Shown: positions 26,446 through 34,932 of the stretch, one piece after another
How positions within the stretch are numbered: position 1 is the stretch's first letter
Layout: every line of letters starts with the position of its first letter
NCBI RefSeq assembly: GCF_024806495.1
Contig: NZ_JANUFF010000002.1
Coordinates: 124,001-188,000 of the forward strand
DNA from: Chryseobacterium sp. JUb7
Lineage (GTDB): Bacteria; Bacteroidota; Bacteroidia; Flavobacteriales; Weeksellaceae
Direction: 5' to 3'
DNA: 64,000 nucleotides
Translations under genes and position numbers: made by a program
The notes under the pieces: generated by a model
What the model was told of the DNA's origin: nothing
Databases searched by the model: none
The model's input: only the letters and a program-made list of their open reading frames with translations

Positions 26446-27462
26446 ATGAAGAAAATTTTTACGTTCTTATTATTTTCACAAATTTCTTATGCTCAGGAAG
26501 CACCAAGATATTTATTTGATGATCTATATTTTGCCGATCCTTCTGCTCATGTTTTTAATAATAAAATTTACCTCTATCCTTCTCATGATATTGATACCGA
26601 AGTAAAAGATCCTACTAATGGTGGGCATTACAATATGAAAGATTATCATGTCCTTTCACTCGATCATATAGGTCAGAAAAAGACAAAAGATCACGGGACA
26701 GTTTTAAAGTTAGAAGATATTCCATGGGCAGAAAAACAACTCTGGGCACCCGATGTTGCTGAGAAAAACGGTAAGTTTTATCTTTATTTTCCGGCAAAAG
26801 ATAAAGAAGGTAATTTTAAAATTGGAGTTGCCGTTTCCAATAAACCGGAGGGTCCTTTTACAGCAGAAAAAAAACCCATTAAAGGAAGTTACAGTATAGA
26901 TCCTGCTGTTTTTAAAGATAACGGCAAATACTATATTTATTTTGGAGGACTGAAAGGCGGTCAGTTAGAAAAATACAGAGATAATGAACCTTTAGCTCAG
27001 GCTAAAGAACCGAATGATCAGGAAAATGCATTGTCTCCGAAAATTGCTTTATTAAGTCAAAATATGCTTGAGTTTGCTGAAAAGCCTAGGGATATTCAGA
27101 TCTTAGACGAAAAAGGAAACCCATTGAAAGCCGGAGATCATGACCGTCGTTTTTTCGAAGGGGTTTGGATACATACCTACAATAAGAAATATTATCTTTC
27201 CTACTCTACCGGCGATACTCACAAGCTTGTTTATGCAATCGGTTACAATCCTTACGGGCCATTTACATATCAGGGTGAAATTTTAACTCCTGTTACAGGC
27301 TGGACAACCCATCACAGTATTGTTGAGATTGATCATAAATGGTATTTATTTTATCACGACAGTAAACCTTCCGGGGGCAAAAATCATCTGAGAAGCCTTA
27401 AAGTCCGGAAACTTGAATATGATGAAAAAGGTTTTATCAAAACAATGAACGGACAGGATTAG
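26446..27462 (+). CDS. Secreted family 43 glycoside hydrolase
   Basis: 338 residues with a short signal peptide (MKKIFTFLLFSQISYAQ). The GH43 five-bladed propeller residues are visible: catalytic-base Asp in LYFADPSAHVF (near residue 31), pKa-tuning Asp in YSIDPAVF and the acid Glu in FFEGVWIHTYN; WAPDVAEKNGKFYLYF and HHSIVEIDHKWYLFYHDS are typical blades. The family removes arabinose or xylose from plant polysaccharides, or cleaves arabinans. It has no SusC/D partner beside it (the pair at 11.7-16 kb is 10 kb away), and substrate is unknown. Confidence 0.88.
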   Translation: MKKIFTFLLFSQISYAQEAPRYLFDDLYFADPSAHVFNNKIYLYPSHDIDTEVKDPTNGGHYNMKDYHVLSLDHIGQKKTKDHGTVLKLEDIPWAEKQLWAPDVAEKNGKFYLYFPAKDKEGNFKIGVAVSNKPEGPFTAEKKPIKGSYSIDPAVFKDNGKYYIYFGGLKGGQLEKYRDNEPLAQAKEPNDQENALSPKIALLSQNMLEFAEKPRDIQILDEKGNPLKAGDHDRRFFEGVWIHTYNKKYYLSYSTGDTHKLVYAIGYNPYGPFTYQGEILTPVTGWTTHHSIVEIDHKWYLFYHDSKPSGGKNHLRSLKVRKLEYDEKGFIKTMNGQD

Positions 27463-27490
27463 TACCATTTAAAACTTAAGGTTAAGATAA

Positions 27491-27529
27491 AAAAATTGGC
27501 GGCTTCAATTCTTGAAGCCGCCAATTTTT
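27491..27529. terminator. Strong bidirectional terminator (GH43 / DUF808)
   Basis: A perfect 16-base stem around a 3-base loop with core TTGGCGGCTTCAA, flanked by A and T runs on either side. It lies between convergent genes. Confidence 0.9.
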
Positions 27530-27550
27530 CATTATTTATCAAATTTCTAT

Positions 27551-28447
27551 TTACTTTTTAACCAAAGAAACAACACCTTTTCCCATTGTGAAAATAGCTA
27601 CGGCAATCAAACCGCCTCCAAGTCCCAGGATCATTTCTTTTAAGATCGTAAGTATCTCATTTGAAGACCAGGACTCCAGAAAATGGTGAAGAAACTCTAT
27701 TCTATGGGCAAAAATACCTCCCGCTACCATGATCAAAGCAATGGTTCCGATTACTCCCAATGCCTTAATAACAATAGGTAATGCTTTTACCAATAAATGA
27801 CCAAGTTTTCCGAAAAACCCTTTATCATTACTTTTTTTGATTAATTTAAATCCGGCATCATCCATTCTTACGATTAAAGCCACAATTCCATAAACCCCGA
27901 CAGTAGCAATAAATGCAACCAAACTCGTCACTAAAATCTGAGTAATAAATGGATGGCTCTCTTCCAATACAGTCCCTAAAGCAATAATTACAATCTCAAT
28001 TGATAAAATAAAATCTGTCGTAATTGCTGATTTTACTTTCGCTTTTTCTATCTCTTCAGAACTTTTTTCATCTTCCTTAATCTCTTCCGCTACCTCATGA
28101 CCTTCTTTATCACGGTGAAAAAGAAACTCTATAATTTTTTCAACTCCTTCAAAAGCTAAATACAGCCCTCCCAGAATCAATACATAATTAATGGCAGGAG
28201 CGTACAGCCAGTTGAGCAGAAAAACGACAGGCAAAATGATCAATTTGTTAATAAAAGATCCTTTTGTAATCGCCCACAACACCGGTAATTCTCTTGAAGA
28301 AAGAAAACCGGTCGCTTTTTCAGCATTTACTGCAAGGTCATCTCCTAAAATCCCTGCTGTTTTCTGAGTTGCTATTTTACTTGTAACCGCCACATCATCC
28401 ATTAAAGCAGCGATATCATCCAAAATTGCAAAAAAACCAGATGCCAT
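27551..28447 (-). CDS. DUF808 (YedI-like) inner-membrane protein
   Basis: 298 residues from ATG 28447. The N-terminus MASGFFAILDDIAALMDDVA, KTAGILGDDLAVNAE and RELPVLWAITKGSFINK match the YedI/DUF808 family closely. Five or six hydrophobic segments (LIILPVVFLLNWLY; YVLILGGLYLAFEGVEKII; FILSIEIVIIALGTVL; the Gly-rich LKEMILGLGGGLIAVAIFTM at the end) make it a polytopic inner-membrane protein. Function is unknown. The frame is open further upstream to TTG 28486, but the TATTTTTG -7 element at 28484-28491 lies over that codon, so the ATG is preferred. Confidence 0.85.
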   Translation of the reverse strand: MASGFFAILDDIAALMDDVAVTSKIATQKTAGILGDDLAVNAEKATGFLSSRELPVLWAITKGSFINKLIILPVVFLLNWLYAPAINYVLILGGLYLAFEGVEKIIEFLFHRDKEGHEVAEEIKEDEKSSEEIEKAKVKSAITTDFILSIEIVIIALGTVLEESHPFITQILVTSLVAFIATVGVYGIVALIVRMDDAGFKLIKKSNDKGFFGKLGHLLVKALPIVIKALGVIGTIALIMVAGGIFAHRIEFLHHFLESWSSNEILTILKEMILGLGGGLIAVAIFTMGKGVVSLVKK

Positions 28448-28483
28448 AAATTTTAATATTTTTTTAATATTTGTTAAGTTGAG

Positions 28484-28491
28484 CAAAAATA
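28484..28491 (-). promoter_or_regulatory. -7 element of the DUF808 gene
   Basis: TATTTTTG on the minus strand, about 36 bases before ATG 28447. It fixes the start codon. Confidence 0.5.
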
Positions 28492-28611
28492 GCTATTTAA
28501 TTCGATTTTTAAGATGATTATATTCCATTTTAAAACAACTTATTTTTATTTTAAAATGATTTTAACAAACCCTTCATTATTCCATCAAAAGAGAGACTTT
28601 TACTTATTATT

Positions 28612-29622
28612 ATGAAAATTCTTGCTTTACTCGTTTCCTTTTTTATTTCGAATTTCATTTTTGGACAGACCCAATATATTTTAGCTTTATCCAAAGCAGA
28701 TCATAAAATGGTTGTTCTGGATTACAATTCTCTTAAAATAATCACCAGAATTCCTGTGGGAGAAGATCCGCACGAAGTCACCACTTCAGATGACGGCTCT
28801 ATTGCTTATGTTGCCAACACCGCAGGCGGTACTGCTCATGAAATCAATGTTATTGATCTCAGGAATTTAAAGCCTCTTAAAAATATAGACACCAGACCTC
28901 TATATGGTTCACACGGTTTAGCTTATTTAAAGGATAAATTATGGTTTACAGCCCAGGGTTCAAAAGCCGTAGGAAGGTATGATGTAAAAGAAAATCAACT
29001 CGAATGGTCGATGGGAACAGGGCAAAATACGACTCATCTTTTATATGTAACTCCTGATGCTGAACATTTTTATACGACGAATACAGATTCCGGGACGGTA
29101 AGTATTTTTGATCATGTTTTACTGCAGCCTACCGTTCCTCCGACAGGAATTTTACCCCCGAATGCCAAGCCCAGATGGGATTGGGTTCAGACCTTAATTC
29201 CGGTTGGAACAGGTGCTGAAGGGTTTGATGTCTCAGCAGACGGAAAAGAACTATGGACAGCAAGACCGGACGGGCATATTATTGTTATTGATCTGGAAAA
29301 AAGAAAAATCAAAAATGATATTGATACTAAAGTTTTAGGACTTCATCGCTTAAAATTTACTCCCGATGGTAAATCTGTATGCATTGTGAGTGTAAAGACC
29401 GGAGAGCTTCTTTTTTATGATGTCTCCACAGAAAAAGAAATAAAAAGAATCAATGCGGGGCAGGGAGCTGCCATGTTTATGGATCGTGGGAAAAACAGAC
29501 TTTTTATGTCCTGTACCCCAAATCATTTTGTTGCTGTAATCGATTTGAATACCATGGAGGTTATCAACAAATTAGATATAGGCGGAAGACCGGATGGATT
29601 GGCAATGGCAATAATAAAGTAA
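28612..29622 (+). CDS. Secreted YncE-like beta-propeller protein
   Basis: 336 residues with a signal peptide (MKILALLVSFFISNFIFGQ). Repeated blades of about 45 residues such as KMVVLDYNSLKIITRIPVGE, PHEVTTSDDGSIAYVANT and VIDLNTMEVINKLDIGGRPD are the pattern of seven-bladed YncE / lactonase-type propellers with the DxxxxxxxxxIPVGxxPH signature. These are periplasmic or surface proteins, some binding DNA or acting as lactonases; no enzymatic motif is clear here. It is a single gene, not closely linked to any neighbour. Confidence 0.8.
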   Translation: MKILALLVSFFISNFIFGQTQYILALSKADHKMVVLDYNSLKIITRIPVGEDPHEVTTSDDGSIAYVANTAGGTAHEINVIDLRNLKPLKNIDTRPLYGSHGLAYLKDKLWFTAQGSKAVGRYDVKENQLEWSMGTGQNTTHLLYVTPDAEHFYTTNTDSGTVSIFDHVLLQPTVPPTGILPPNAKPRWDWVQTLIPVGTGAEGFDVSADGKELWTARPDGHIIVIDLEKRKIKNDIDTKVLGLHRLKFTPDGKSVCIVSVKTGELLFYDVSTEKEIKRINAGQGAAMFMDRGKNRLFMSCTPNHFVAVIDLNTMEVINKLDIGGRPDGLAMAIIK

Positions 29623-29719
29623 TTCTAGAATAATTATCAAAAATATTCGTGAGATTTATATAATCCAAAGCAAAGGAATTCATTAGAAAACCTCTGCTTT
29701 TGGGTGTAAAAACAAACAT

Positions 29720-29739
29720 ATCTTATTTCTCAATAAGAT
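29720..29739 (-). terminator. Possible terminator of the second repeat protein gene
   Basis: ATCTTATT / AATAAGAT (29720-29727, 29732-29739) with a TCTC loop, placed directly after the stop codon on the minus strand and followed by ATGTTTGTTTTT. The stem is AT-rich and weak. Confidence 0.45.
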
Positions 29740-29740
29740 C

Positions 29741-31447
29741 TTAAAAATCTTTCATAATAACATACCATCTGGCACCGAATGTATTTGATGCCAAAAGGGT
29801 AACTCTTTTTCCCGCCGGGATTTGAGATATAGACTGACTATCTGTTATATAAAGAGGCTGATTAACCTTAACAGGATAATTATCCGATCCATCTCCTGCG
29901 GCTATAATATTTATTGTTCTTCGTTGTTGAGTCTCCGGAGCTGGTAAATTAACATCAGTACCGCTTGATCTTGGGCGAGAAACCCAAATTGTATAATTTG
30001 GACCATTAGTTGCGTCTAATGTATAAGTTCCATTGTCTCTACTATTAACGTTAATATAATGGAATTTTACATCTGCTATATTTACTTCGGACTGAGCAGC
30101 AGCAGCATCTTTCCAGACAGGAGCTGCTCCGGCACCGCTGGAAGTAAGAATCTGTCCTGCATTTCCTGCATTTCCAGCCGTCGTTGCATTGCCTCCAACA
30201 TTTAATTCGTTCGTTATCTGAAGTCCGCCATTTACATGTAATCTTCTTTGTGGTGTAGAGGTTCCTACTCCCATATTTCCTGTATCTCCTTTGATTCTAA
30301 AACGCTCAACTAAAGTTCCTCCTGTAGAGTTCCCAAAATAAAAGTCTTCCAGATTACCATTCGTTGTTGAAGTACCGGTACGGATTGAACCAATAGCCCA
30401 GTTGGCACCTCCGGATGTTGTCCCGCTATTGGTAAAGCCTAAAAGAGACATATTTCCGGTAGCTAATGGAGAGGTATTCCTCAATGCCAGAATAACACCA
30501 TTGCCATTTGTTGAAGGTGCATCTATCAAATTATATCTGTAAGAATTAGGGGTATTTGCAGAAATAACATGCAGCTTTGTTTGTGGTGAACTGGTTCCTA
30601 CTCCTACATTTCCATTTTCATCAATTCTTAATCTTTCCTGATTTGACGTTCTCAATGATAAATCTGTAAGTACTGTTATACCATTCCCACGATACTTAGA
30701 TATAATACCAGATCCGAAAGTAGTATTGAAATTACCGTTTGCTCTTGGAGCAAAATAGATTGAACCAATATCATCATCCATATTCAAATTGCCGGGAGCA
30801 GCCTCTGTTCCGCTTGCAGATCTAAATATCATAGCTGGATTTTTAGAAGTTCCATATCCTCCGAAGTAGAAATCATTTTCCGTATTTTCTCCTTTGTTAT
30901 CTACTGAAATATCAACAATTCCGTTTGGATTCGTTGTACCGAATCCTATTCTGTTATTTACTGTATTTACCGACAAAGTATTATCATCTATAGAAAAATG
31001 GTTAGTTCCTGTTGTCGCAGTACTGGTAAAAGCTAATGTTTTGTCAGCCTGGCTTACAGTTCTGTTACCTGTAAGGGTACCGTTTGAATTATATATGTTT
31101 AAAGAATTACCGATTGGAGCTACATTATCCGGACTATGTAACTTTACCCAGGCTGCACCATCATAGAAATAATATCCTACTGCATCCACATAAATCGCTG
31201 TTCCTGTCTGTGTACCCGTAGAAATATTATTAATGTAGATTAAAGTAGAAGTCTGAATACTTTTCATACTCTGAGCCCTTTGCCTGTCCACTCTCGGGAC
31301 TAAAAGTCCATCAACGGAAGTTGTACTACCCGTCGCATTTTTAGCAGTAATATCAAGTGTACTTTGAGGATTGGAAGTACTTATACCCACTTGGGCAATG
31401 GCAATTGATGAACTCAGCACACCAATAATAAGAGATAATTTTTTCAT
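29741..31447 (-). CDS. Secreted repeat protein, paralogue of the 5449-7902 protein
   Basis: 568 residues. The signal peptide (MKKLSLIIGVLSSSIAIAQ), the next 100 residues (GISTSNPQSTLDITAKNATG) and an inner block (LIDAPSTNGNGVILALRNTS) align with the other repeat protein, but the 176-residue tandem copies are missing and the middle is replaced by a section with FRSASGTEAAPGNLNMDDDI. The C-terminal 110 residues are unrelated to the paralogue's. Repeats VGVGTSSPQTKLHV and MGVGTSTPQRRLHV persist. A secreted fibrous surface protein is likely; function is inferred only from the repeat style. Confidence 0.75.
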   Translation of the reverse strand: MKKLSLIIGVLSSSIAIAQVGISTSNPQSTLDITAKNATGSTTSVDGLLVPRVDRQRAQSMKSIQTSTLIYINNISTGTQTGTAIYVDAVGYYFYDGAAWVKLHSPDNVAPIGNSLNIYNSNGTLTGNRTVSQADKTLAFTSTATTGTNHFSIDDNTLSVNTVNNRIGFGTTNPNGIVDISVDNKGENTENDFYFGGYGTSKNPAMIFRSASGTEAAPGNLNMDDDIGSIYFAPRANGNFNTTFGSGIISKYRGNGITVLTDLSLRTSNQERLRIDENGNVGVGTSSPQTKLHVISANTPNSYRYNLIDAPSTNGNGVILALRNTSPLATGNMSLLGFTNSGTTSGGANWAIGSIRTGTSTTNGNLEDFYFGNSTGGTLVERFRIKGDTGNMGVGTSTPQRRLHVNGGLQITNELNVGGNATTAGNAGNAGQILTSSGAGAAPVWKDAAAAQSEVNIADVKFHYINVNSRDNGTYTLDATNGPNYTIWVSRPRSSGTDVNLPAPETQQRRTINIIAAGDGSDNYPVKVNQPLYITDSQSISQIPAGKRVTLLASNTFGARWYVIMKDF

Positions 31448-31837
31448 TTTTGTGTTTGTTAATTAATATTTTTTAAGTTGAATGATCTTCTGTCTGGCTT
31501 CAAATGAAATCTTTGAAAAAGAAATTAAAATCTATTGAGGGAAAGACTAAAATTTCTCGGCACAAAGAGAAATAAAATTAAAGCGTCGTGCAAATAAACG
31601 GGTATACCATTGATATACTACTTCACATAAATAGATAAATATCAAAACTTTAACTAATAAATTATTAAAAACAGTTACTTTAATGGTATACTGTTATTTA
31701 CTTTTGATTAAAAAAAATAAATCATTAATCTGTGATAACAAACTATTATTCAATGAATAGGAGTTAAAATTTTCATTTACATTCTGAAAGCAAACCATTT
31801 CTTGTTTTTGTTTTTTTAATATTTACTAATTTAGCGT
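31448..31837. other. 390-base non-coding region between divergent genes
   Basis: No gene seen. It separates the repeat protein (minus) from the esterase (plus). A 10-base inverted repeat, GTATACCATT (31602-31611) and AATGGTATAC (31682-31691), is spaced by 70 bases. ATACTACTT at 31615-31623 is shared with the region upstream of the paralogous repeat protein. Confidence 0.5.
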
Positions 31838-32707
31838 ATGAAAAAATTAATTCTCAGATATCATTTTTTCGTTTTGGGAAGTATCAGTTTTATACTCAAT
31901 TCATGTAATACAAGATTCAGAGTTTGGGTAGGTACAAACAATGATCAAAAAATCTATAACCTCAACTACGGAGAGCACAAAAGACAGAAGATGGATGTTT
32001 TTCTACCTTCCGAGTATGCAGAAAATTCTCCTGTTGTTTTGATCGTACATGGTGGTGCGTGGAAGTATGGAAGAAAAGAGCATATGATACAAATTCAGAA
32101 AATGCTTTTTAAGAATAATATTCCGAGCATTAATATGAACTATAGGCTTGTATCAAAATCTAAAAAAATAACCTACAAAGAACAGCTGGATGATATTGCC
32201 GCGGTTATTGATAAATTCAATTCTCTGGCCAAGAAAGCCGAATTGCAGGCTGATAATTATATTCTTCTTGGAGAAAGTGCCGGAGGACATTTAGCGTTAT
32301 TGTACGGCTACCAGCATCCTGATCAAATAAAAAAAATCATCTCGCTAAGCGGACCCACCGATTTTTATTCTAAAGAGTATCTGGATTCTTTTTATTCAAA
32401 ATATACCTCTCCTACTATTCAAAAAGTAGTGGGAACCAAATTTGACAGAAAACAATTATCCGACGACTTCCAAAAAGCAAGTCCCATTGCCAATATTTCG
32501 AATGTTCCGACATTATTATTTCAGGGAAATCAGGATTTTCTGGTGAATCAGCATCAGGGATTGGCTTTGGACTCAGCACTGGAAGCAAGAAATATTCCCC
32601 ACAAATTAATTTTTATGAAAAACACGGGGCATGCACCCCGCTTTTTCAGTAAAAAGAAAAGAGACAGCATTATATATCCGAATATCCTGGAATGGATAAA
32701 AAAATAA
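31838..32707 (+). CDS. Alpha/beta-hydrolase lipoprotein (esterase/lipase-like)
   Basis: 289 residues. The signal peptide ends at FILNSC (Cys23), indicating a lipoprotein. The alpha/beta-hydrolase core shows the oxyanion-hole HGGAW (near residue 71), the nucleophile elbow GESAGG, the acid in GNQDFLV and the catalytic His in NTGHAP. This resembles the BD-FAE / carboxylesterase group (lipase_3-like with HGG), which hydrolyses short acyl esters. The protein is longer than a typical cytosolic esterase only by its leader. Substrate is unknown. It converges with the DedA gene. Confidence 0.82.
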   Translation: MKKLILRYHFFVLGSISFILNSCNTRFRVWVGTNNDQKIYNLNYGEHKRQKMDVFLPSEYAENSPVVLIVHGGAWKYGRKEHMIQIQKMLFKNNIPSINMNYRLVSKSKKITYKEQLDDIAAVIDKFNSLAKKAELQADNYILLGESAGGHLALLYGYQHPDQIKKIISLSGPTDFYSKEYLDSFYSKYTSPTIQKVVGTKFDRKQLSDDFQKASPIANISNVPTLLFQGNQDFLVNQHQGLALDSALEARNIPHKLIFMKNTGHAPRFFSKKKRDSIIYPNILEWIKK

Positions 32708-32727
32708 CCTGCTTAAAAAAGCAGGTT
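32706..32727 (-). terminator. Terminator of the DedA gene
   Basis: AACCTGCTT / AAGCAGGTT (32706-32714, 32719-32727). On the minus strand it is followed by ATTTTTTTAT. The stem overlaps the stop codon of the plus-strand esterase gene, for which no T tract follows. Confidence 0.8.
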
Positions 32728-32749
32728 AAAAATATTGTAAATAGTAAGC

Positions 32750-33460
32750 TTACTTATCTTCTTCTTTATTTTCGAAATGATTTTCATATTTGGAAAAATC
32801 TTCTTTTTTACCAAATAAAAATTTAATAACGATAGGCAGTGTTGTAACAAGTACGATGACGATAATAATAAGTTCCAGTTTCTTTTTAAGATCAATGCCA
32901 AACTGGTCCATAAATAATTTATCTAAATAATGTCCCGCAAAAATCAATAAAAAAGACCATAAAACAGCGCCGATAACATTATCTCTTAAAAATTCTTTCT
33001 TATCCATCTTTACAATCCCTGCAACGATAGGGGTGAAAGTTCTTACCACCGGTAAAAATCTTGCCATAATTACAGCTAAGGCACCGTGTTTTTCAAAAAA
33101 ATCATGCGCCTGATACAAATACTTTTTCTTGAAAAGCATGGTATCCTGTTTTTTGTAAAGAGCAGGTCCGGTTTTCACTCCGAAATAATATCCTATTTCA
33201 TTACCTATAATAGCAGCAAGTGCGACAGCAGATGCTAAAATCGTGGTGTCTAAAAGATCGCTCCCTGTTGAGCCAAAAGTCTCTTTGATAATATCTACGG
33301 CATAAATTCCCGAAACGAACAAGAGAGAATCTCCTGGTAAAAAAAAGCCTACAAAAAGACCGGTTTCAGCAAAAATAATAAACAAAATCAACCAAAATCC
33401 TCCTAATTTAATGTAAAATTCTGGGTTTAATAAATCCTTCCAACTTGTGAAATCTTCCAT
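32750..33460 (-). CDS. DedA-family membrane protein
   Basis: 236 residues, inner-membrane protein of the DedA (VTT/SNARE-associated) family. Characteristic signatures are FAETGLFVGFFLPGDSLLFVSG near the N-terminus, GNEIGYYFGVKTG, FFEKHGALAVIMARFLPVVRTFTPIVAGIVKM (the family's charged FxxRxxPxxRT motif) and a C-terminal hydrophobic segment with a Glu/Lys-rich tail. Family members act in lipid scrambling, proton-motive-force and envelope homeostasis. The promoter is TATTTTTG at 33477-33484. Confidence 0.9.
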   Translation of the reverse strand: MEDFTSWKDLLNPEFYIKLGGFWLILFIIFAETGLFVGFFLPGDSLLFVSGIYAVDIIKETFGSTGSDLLDTTILASAVALAAIIGNEIGYYFGVKTGPALYKKQDTMLFKKKYLYQAHDFFEKHGALAVIMARFLPVVRTFTPIVAGIVKMDKKEFLRDNVIGAVLWSFLLIFAGHYLDKLFMDQFGIDLKKKLELIIIVIVLVTTLPIVIKFLFGKKEDFSKYENHFENKEEDK

Positions 33461-33476
33461 ACGTATTGATAAGTAA

Positions 33477-33484
33477 CAAAAATA
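33477..33484 (-). promoter_or_regulatory. -7 element of the DedA gene
   Basis: TATTTTTG on the minus strand, 17 bases before ATG 33460. The TTG upstream is only 14 bases away, so the -33 match is doubtful. Confidence 0.5.
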
Positions 33485-33545
33485 AGCTTAATAAAATTCA
33501 AAAGAAAATTAATTATAAGTTTTTAACTAAATCTTCACATGATTT

Positions 33546-34658
33546 TTATAGGTCGAAGTCATCGTCGGAAACAGCCGTTCCATCAGCCATCAGAAATGCT
33601 TTAAGGAATGGAGTAAGGTTTCCGTTCATCACAGCATCTACATCTGAAGTTTCATGCCCCGAACGTACATCTTTCACCAATTTATAAGGATGCATTACGT
33701 AATTTCTGATCTGACTTCCCCACTCGATCTTCATCTTATTGGCTTCGATCTCGTTACGGGCTTTCATACGTTCTTCCAGCTCCATTTCGTATAGTCTGGA
33801 ACGAAGCAACTGCATCGCTTTTTCTTTATTCTGAAGCTGCGAACGCGATTCTGAGTTTTCAATAATAATTCCTGTTGGTGCGTGACGAAGACGAACAGCC
33901 GTTTCAACTTTGTTTACGTTCTGACCTCCGGCTCCGGAAGACCTCATCGTTTCAAATGAAATATCAGCAGGATTGATGTTAATTTCAATCGTATCATCCA
34001 CTAAAGGATACACATACACAGAAACGAAACTCGTATGGCGTTTTGCGTTAGAATCAAAAGGTGAGATTCTTACTAGTCGGTGAACCCCGTTTTCCCCTCT
34101 TAAATAACCAAAAGCAAATTCACCGTCGATTTCCAGAGTAACAGTTTTCACCCCTGCCACATCACCTTCCTGAAAGTTGAGCTCACGGATTTTATACCCC
34201 TGTTTCTCAGACCACATCGTATACATCCTCATCAGCATGGCAGCCCAGTCACAACTTTCTGTACCTCCGGCTCCGGCTGTAATCTGGAGAACTGCAGAAA
34301 GCTCATCTCCTTCGTTGGACAGCATGTTTTTGAACTCAAGATTTTCGATTTTTTCAAGTAATAGCGGAAAGGTTTCATCCAGTTCTTTTTCAGAATCAGG
34401 ATCTTCTTTCGCAAAATCTGCCAATACCTGCAGATCTTCAAACTGAGTATTGATTTCGTCATAATCTTCCACCCATTTTTTCTTGGAACGCAGCTGCTTT
34501 AAAAATACTTCTGCCGTTTTAGGATTATCCCAAAACTCAGGAGCAGCAGTTTTTTCATCATCATTGGCTATTTCTATCTTCTTTTTATCAATCTGAAGAT
34601 ATTTATGGAGATCGTCAATTCTGGATTGAACTTCTTTTATCTGGTCGTTGTTGATCAC
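33546..34658 (-). CDS. prfB: Peptide chain release factor 2 (RF2), uninterrupted frame
   Basis: 370 residues from GTG 34658. The stop-codon recognition motif SPF is in [15 protein letters not shown], and the peptidyl-tRNA hydrolysis loop [17 protein letters not shown] contains GGQ; both fix RF2/RF1 identity, and SPF marks RF2 (UGA/UAA). RF2 genes in most bacteria carry an in-frame stop and a +1 shift at CTT-TGA-C near codon 26; here the corresponding spot reads TAT-CTT-CAG-ATT (YLQI), so no shift is needed. The GTG start follows a 16-base palindrome that provides a -7 element. Confidence 0.95.
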   Translation of the reverse strand: MINNDQIKEVQSRIDDLHKYLQIDKKKIEIANDDEKTAAPEFWDNPKTAEVFLKQLRSKKKWVEDYDEINTQFEDLQVLADFAKEDPDSEKELDETFPLLLEKIENLEFKNMLSNEGDELSAVLQITAGAGGTESCDWAAMLMRMYTMWSEKQGYKIRELNFQEGDVAGVKTVTLEIDGEFAFGYLRGENGVHRLVRISPFDSNAKRHTSFVSVYVYPLVDDTIEININPADISFETMRSSGAGGQNVNKVETAVRLRHAPTGIIIENSESRSQLQNKEKAMQLLRSRLYEMELEERMKARNEIEANKMKIEWGSQIRNYVMHPYKLVKDVRSGHETSDVDAVMNGNLTPFLKAFLMADGTAVSDDDFDL

Positions 34659-34665
34659 GAATGTT

Positions 34666-34681
34666 TATTTTTGCAAAAATA
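34666..34681. promoter_or_regulatory. prfB: Palindromic double -7 element upstream of prfB
   Basis: TATTTTTGCAAAAATA (34666-34681) is a perfect palindrome, giving a TATTTTTG element on each strand. The minus-strand copy (34681-34674) would drive prfB; the plus-strand copy would drive a transcript starting near 34678, just before an 18-codon open frame at 34696-34752. Confidence 0.5.
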
Positions 34682-34932
34682 AGGATATTTGTTTTATGAC
34701 GCTAGATATTGTCGTTGCGGATTTTAATGAATTGGACAAGTTATTAAGTTGACCTGAGTTCGGGTTAAGAAACTAATATGGAAAAGGGAAGATAGAATTT
34801 ACTGTTAGTCTTTTTGACAGGATTGTTATGGACTTAAAATTTTCTTATTGCTTGATTTTTGTCTCAATAACTTCCAGCTTCGAGCTTCAAATTTCTCCAC
34901 ATCATAAATGTCTATCCAAGGCTGTTGTTACA

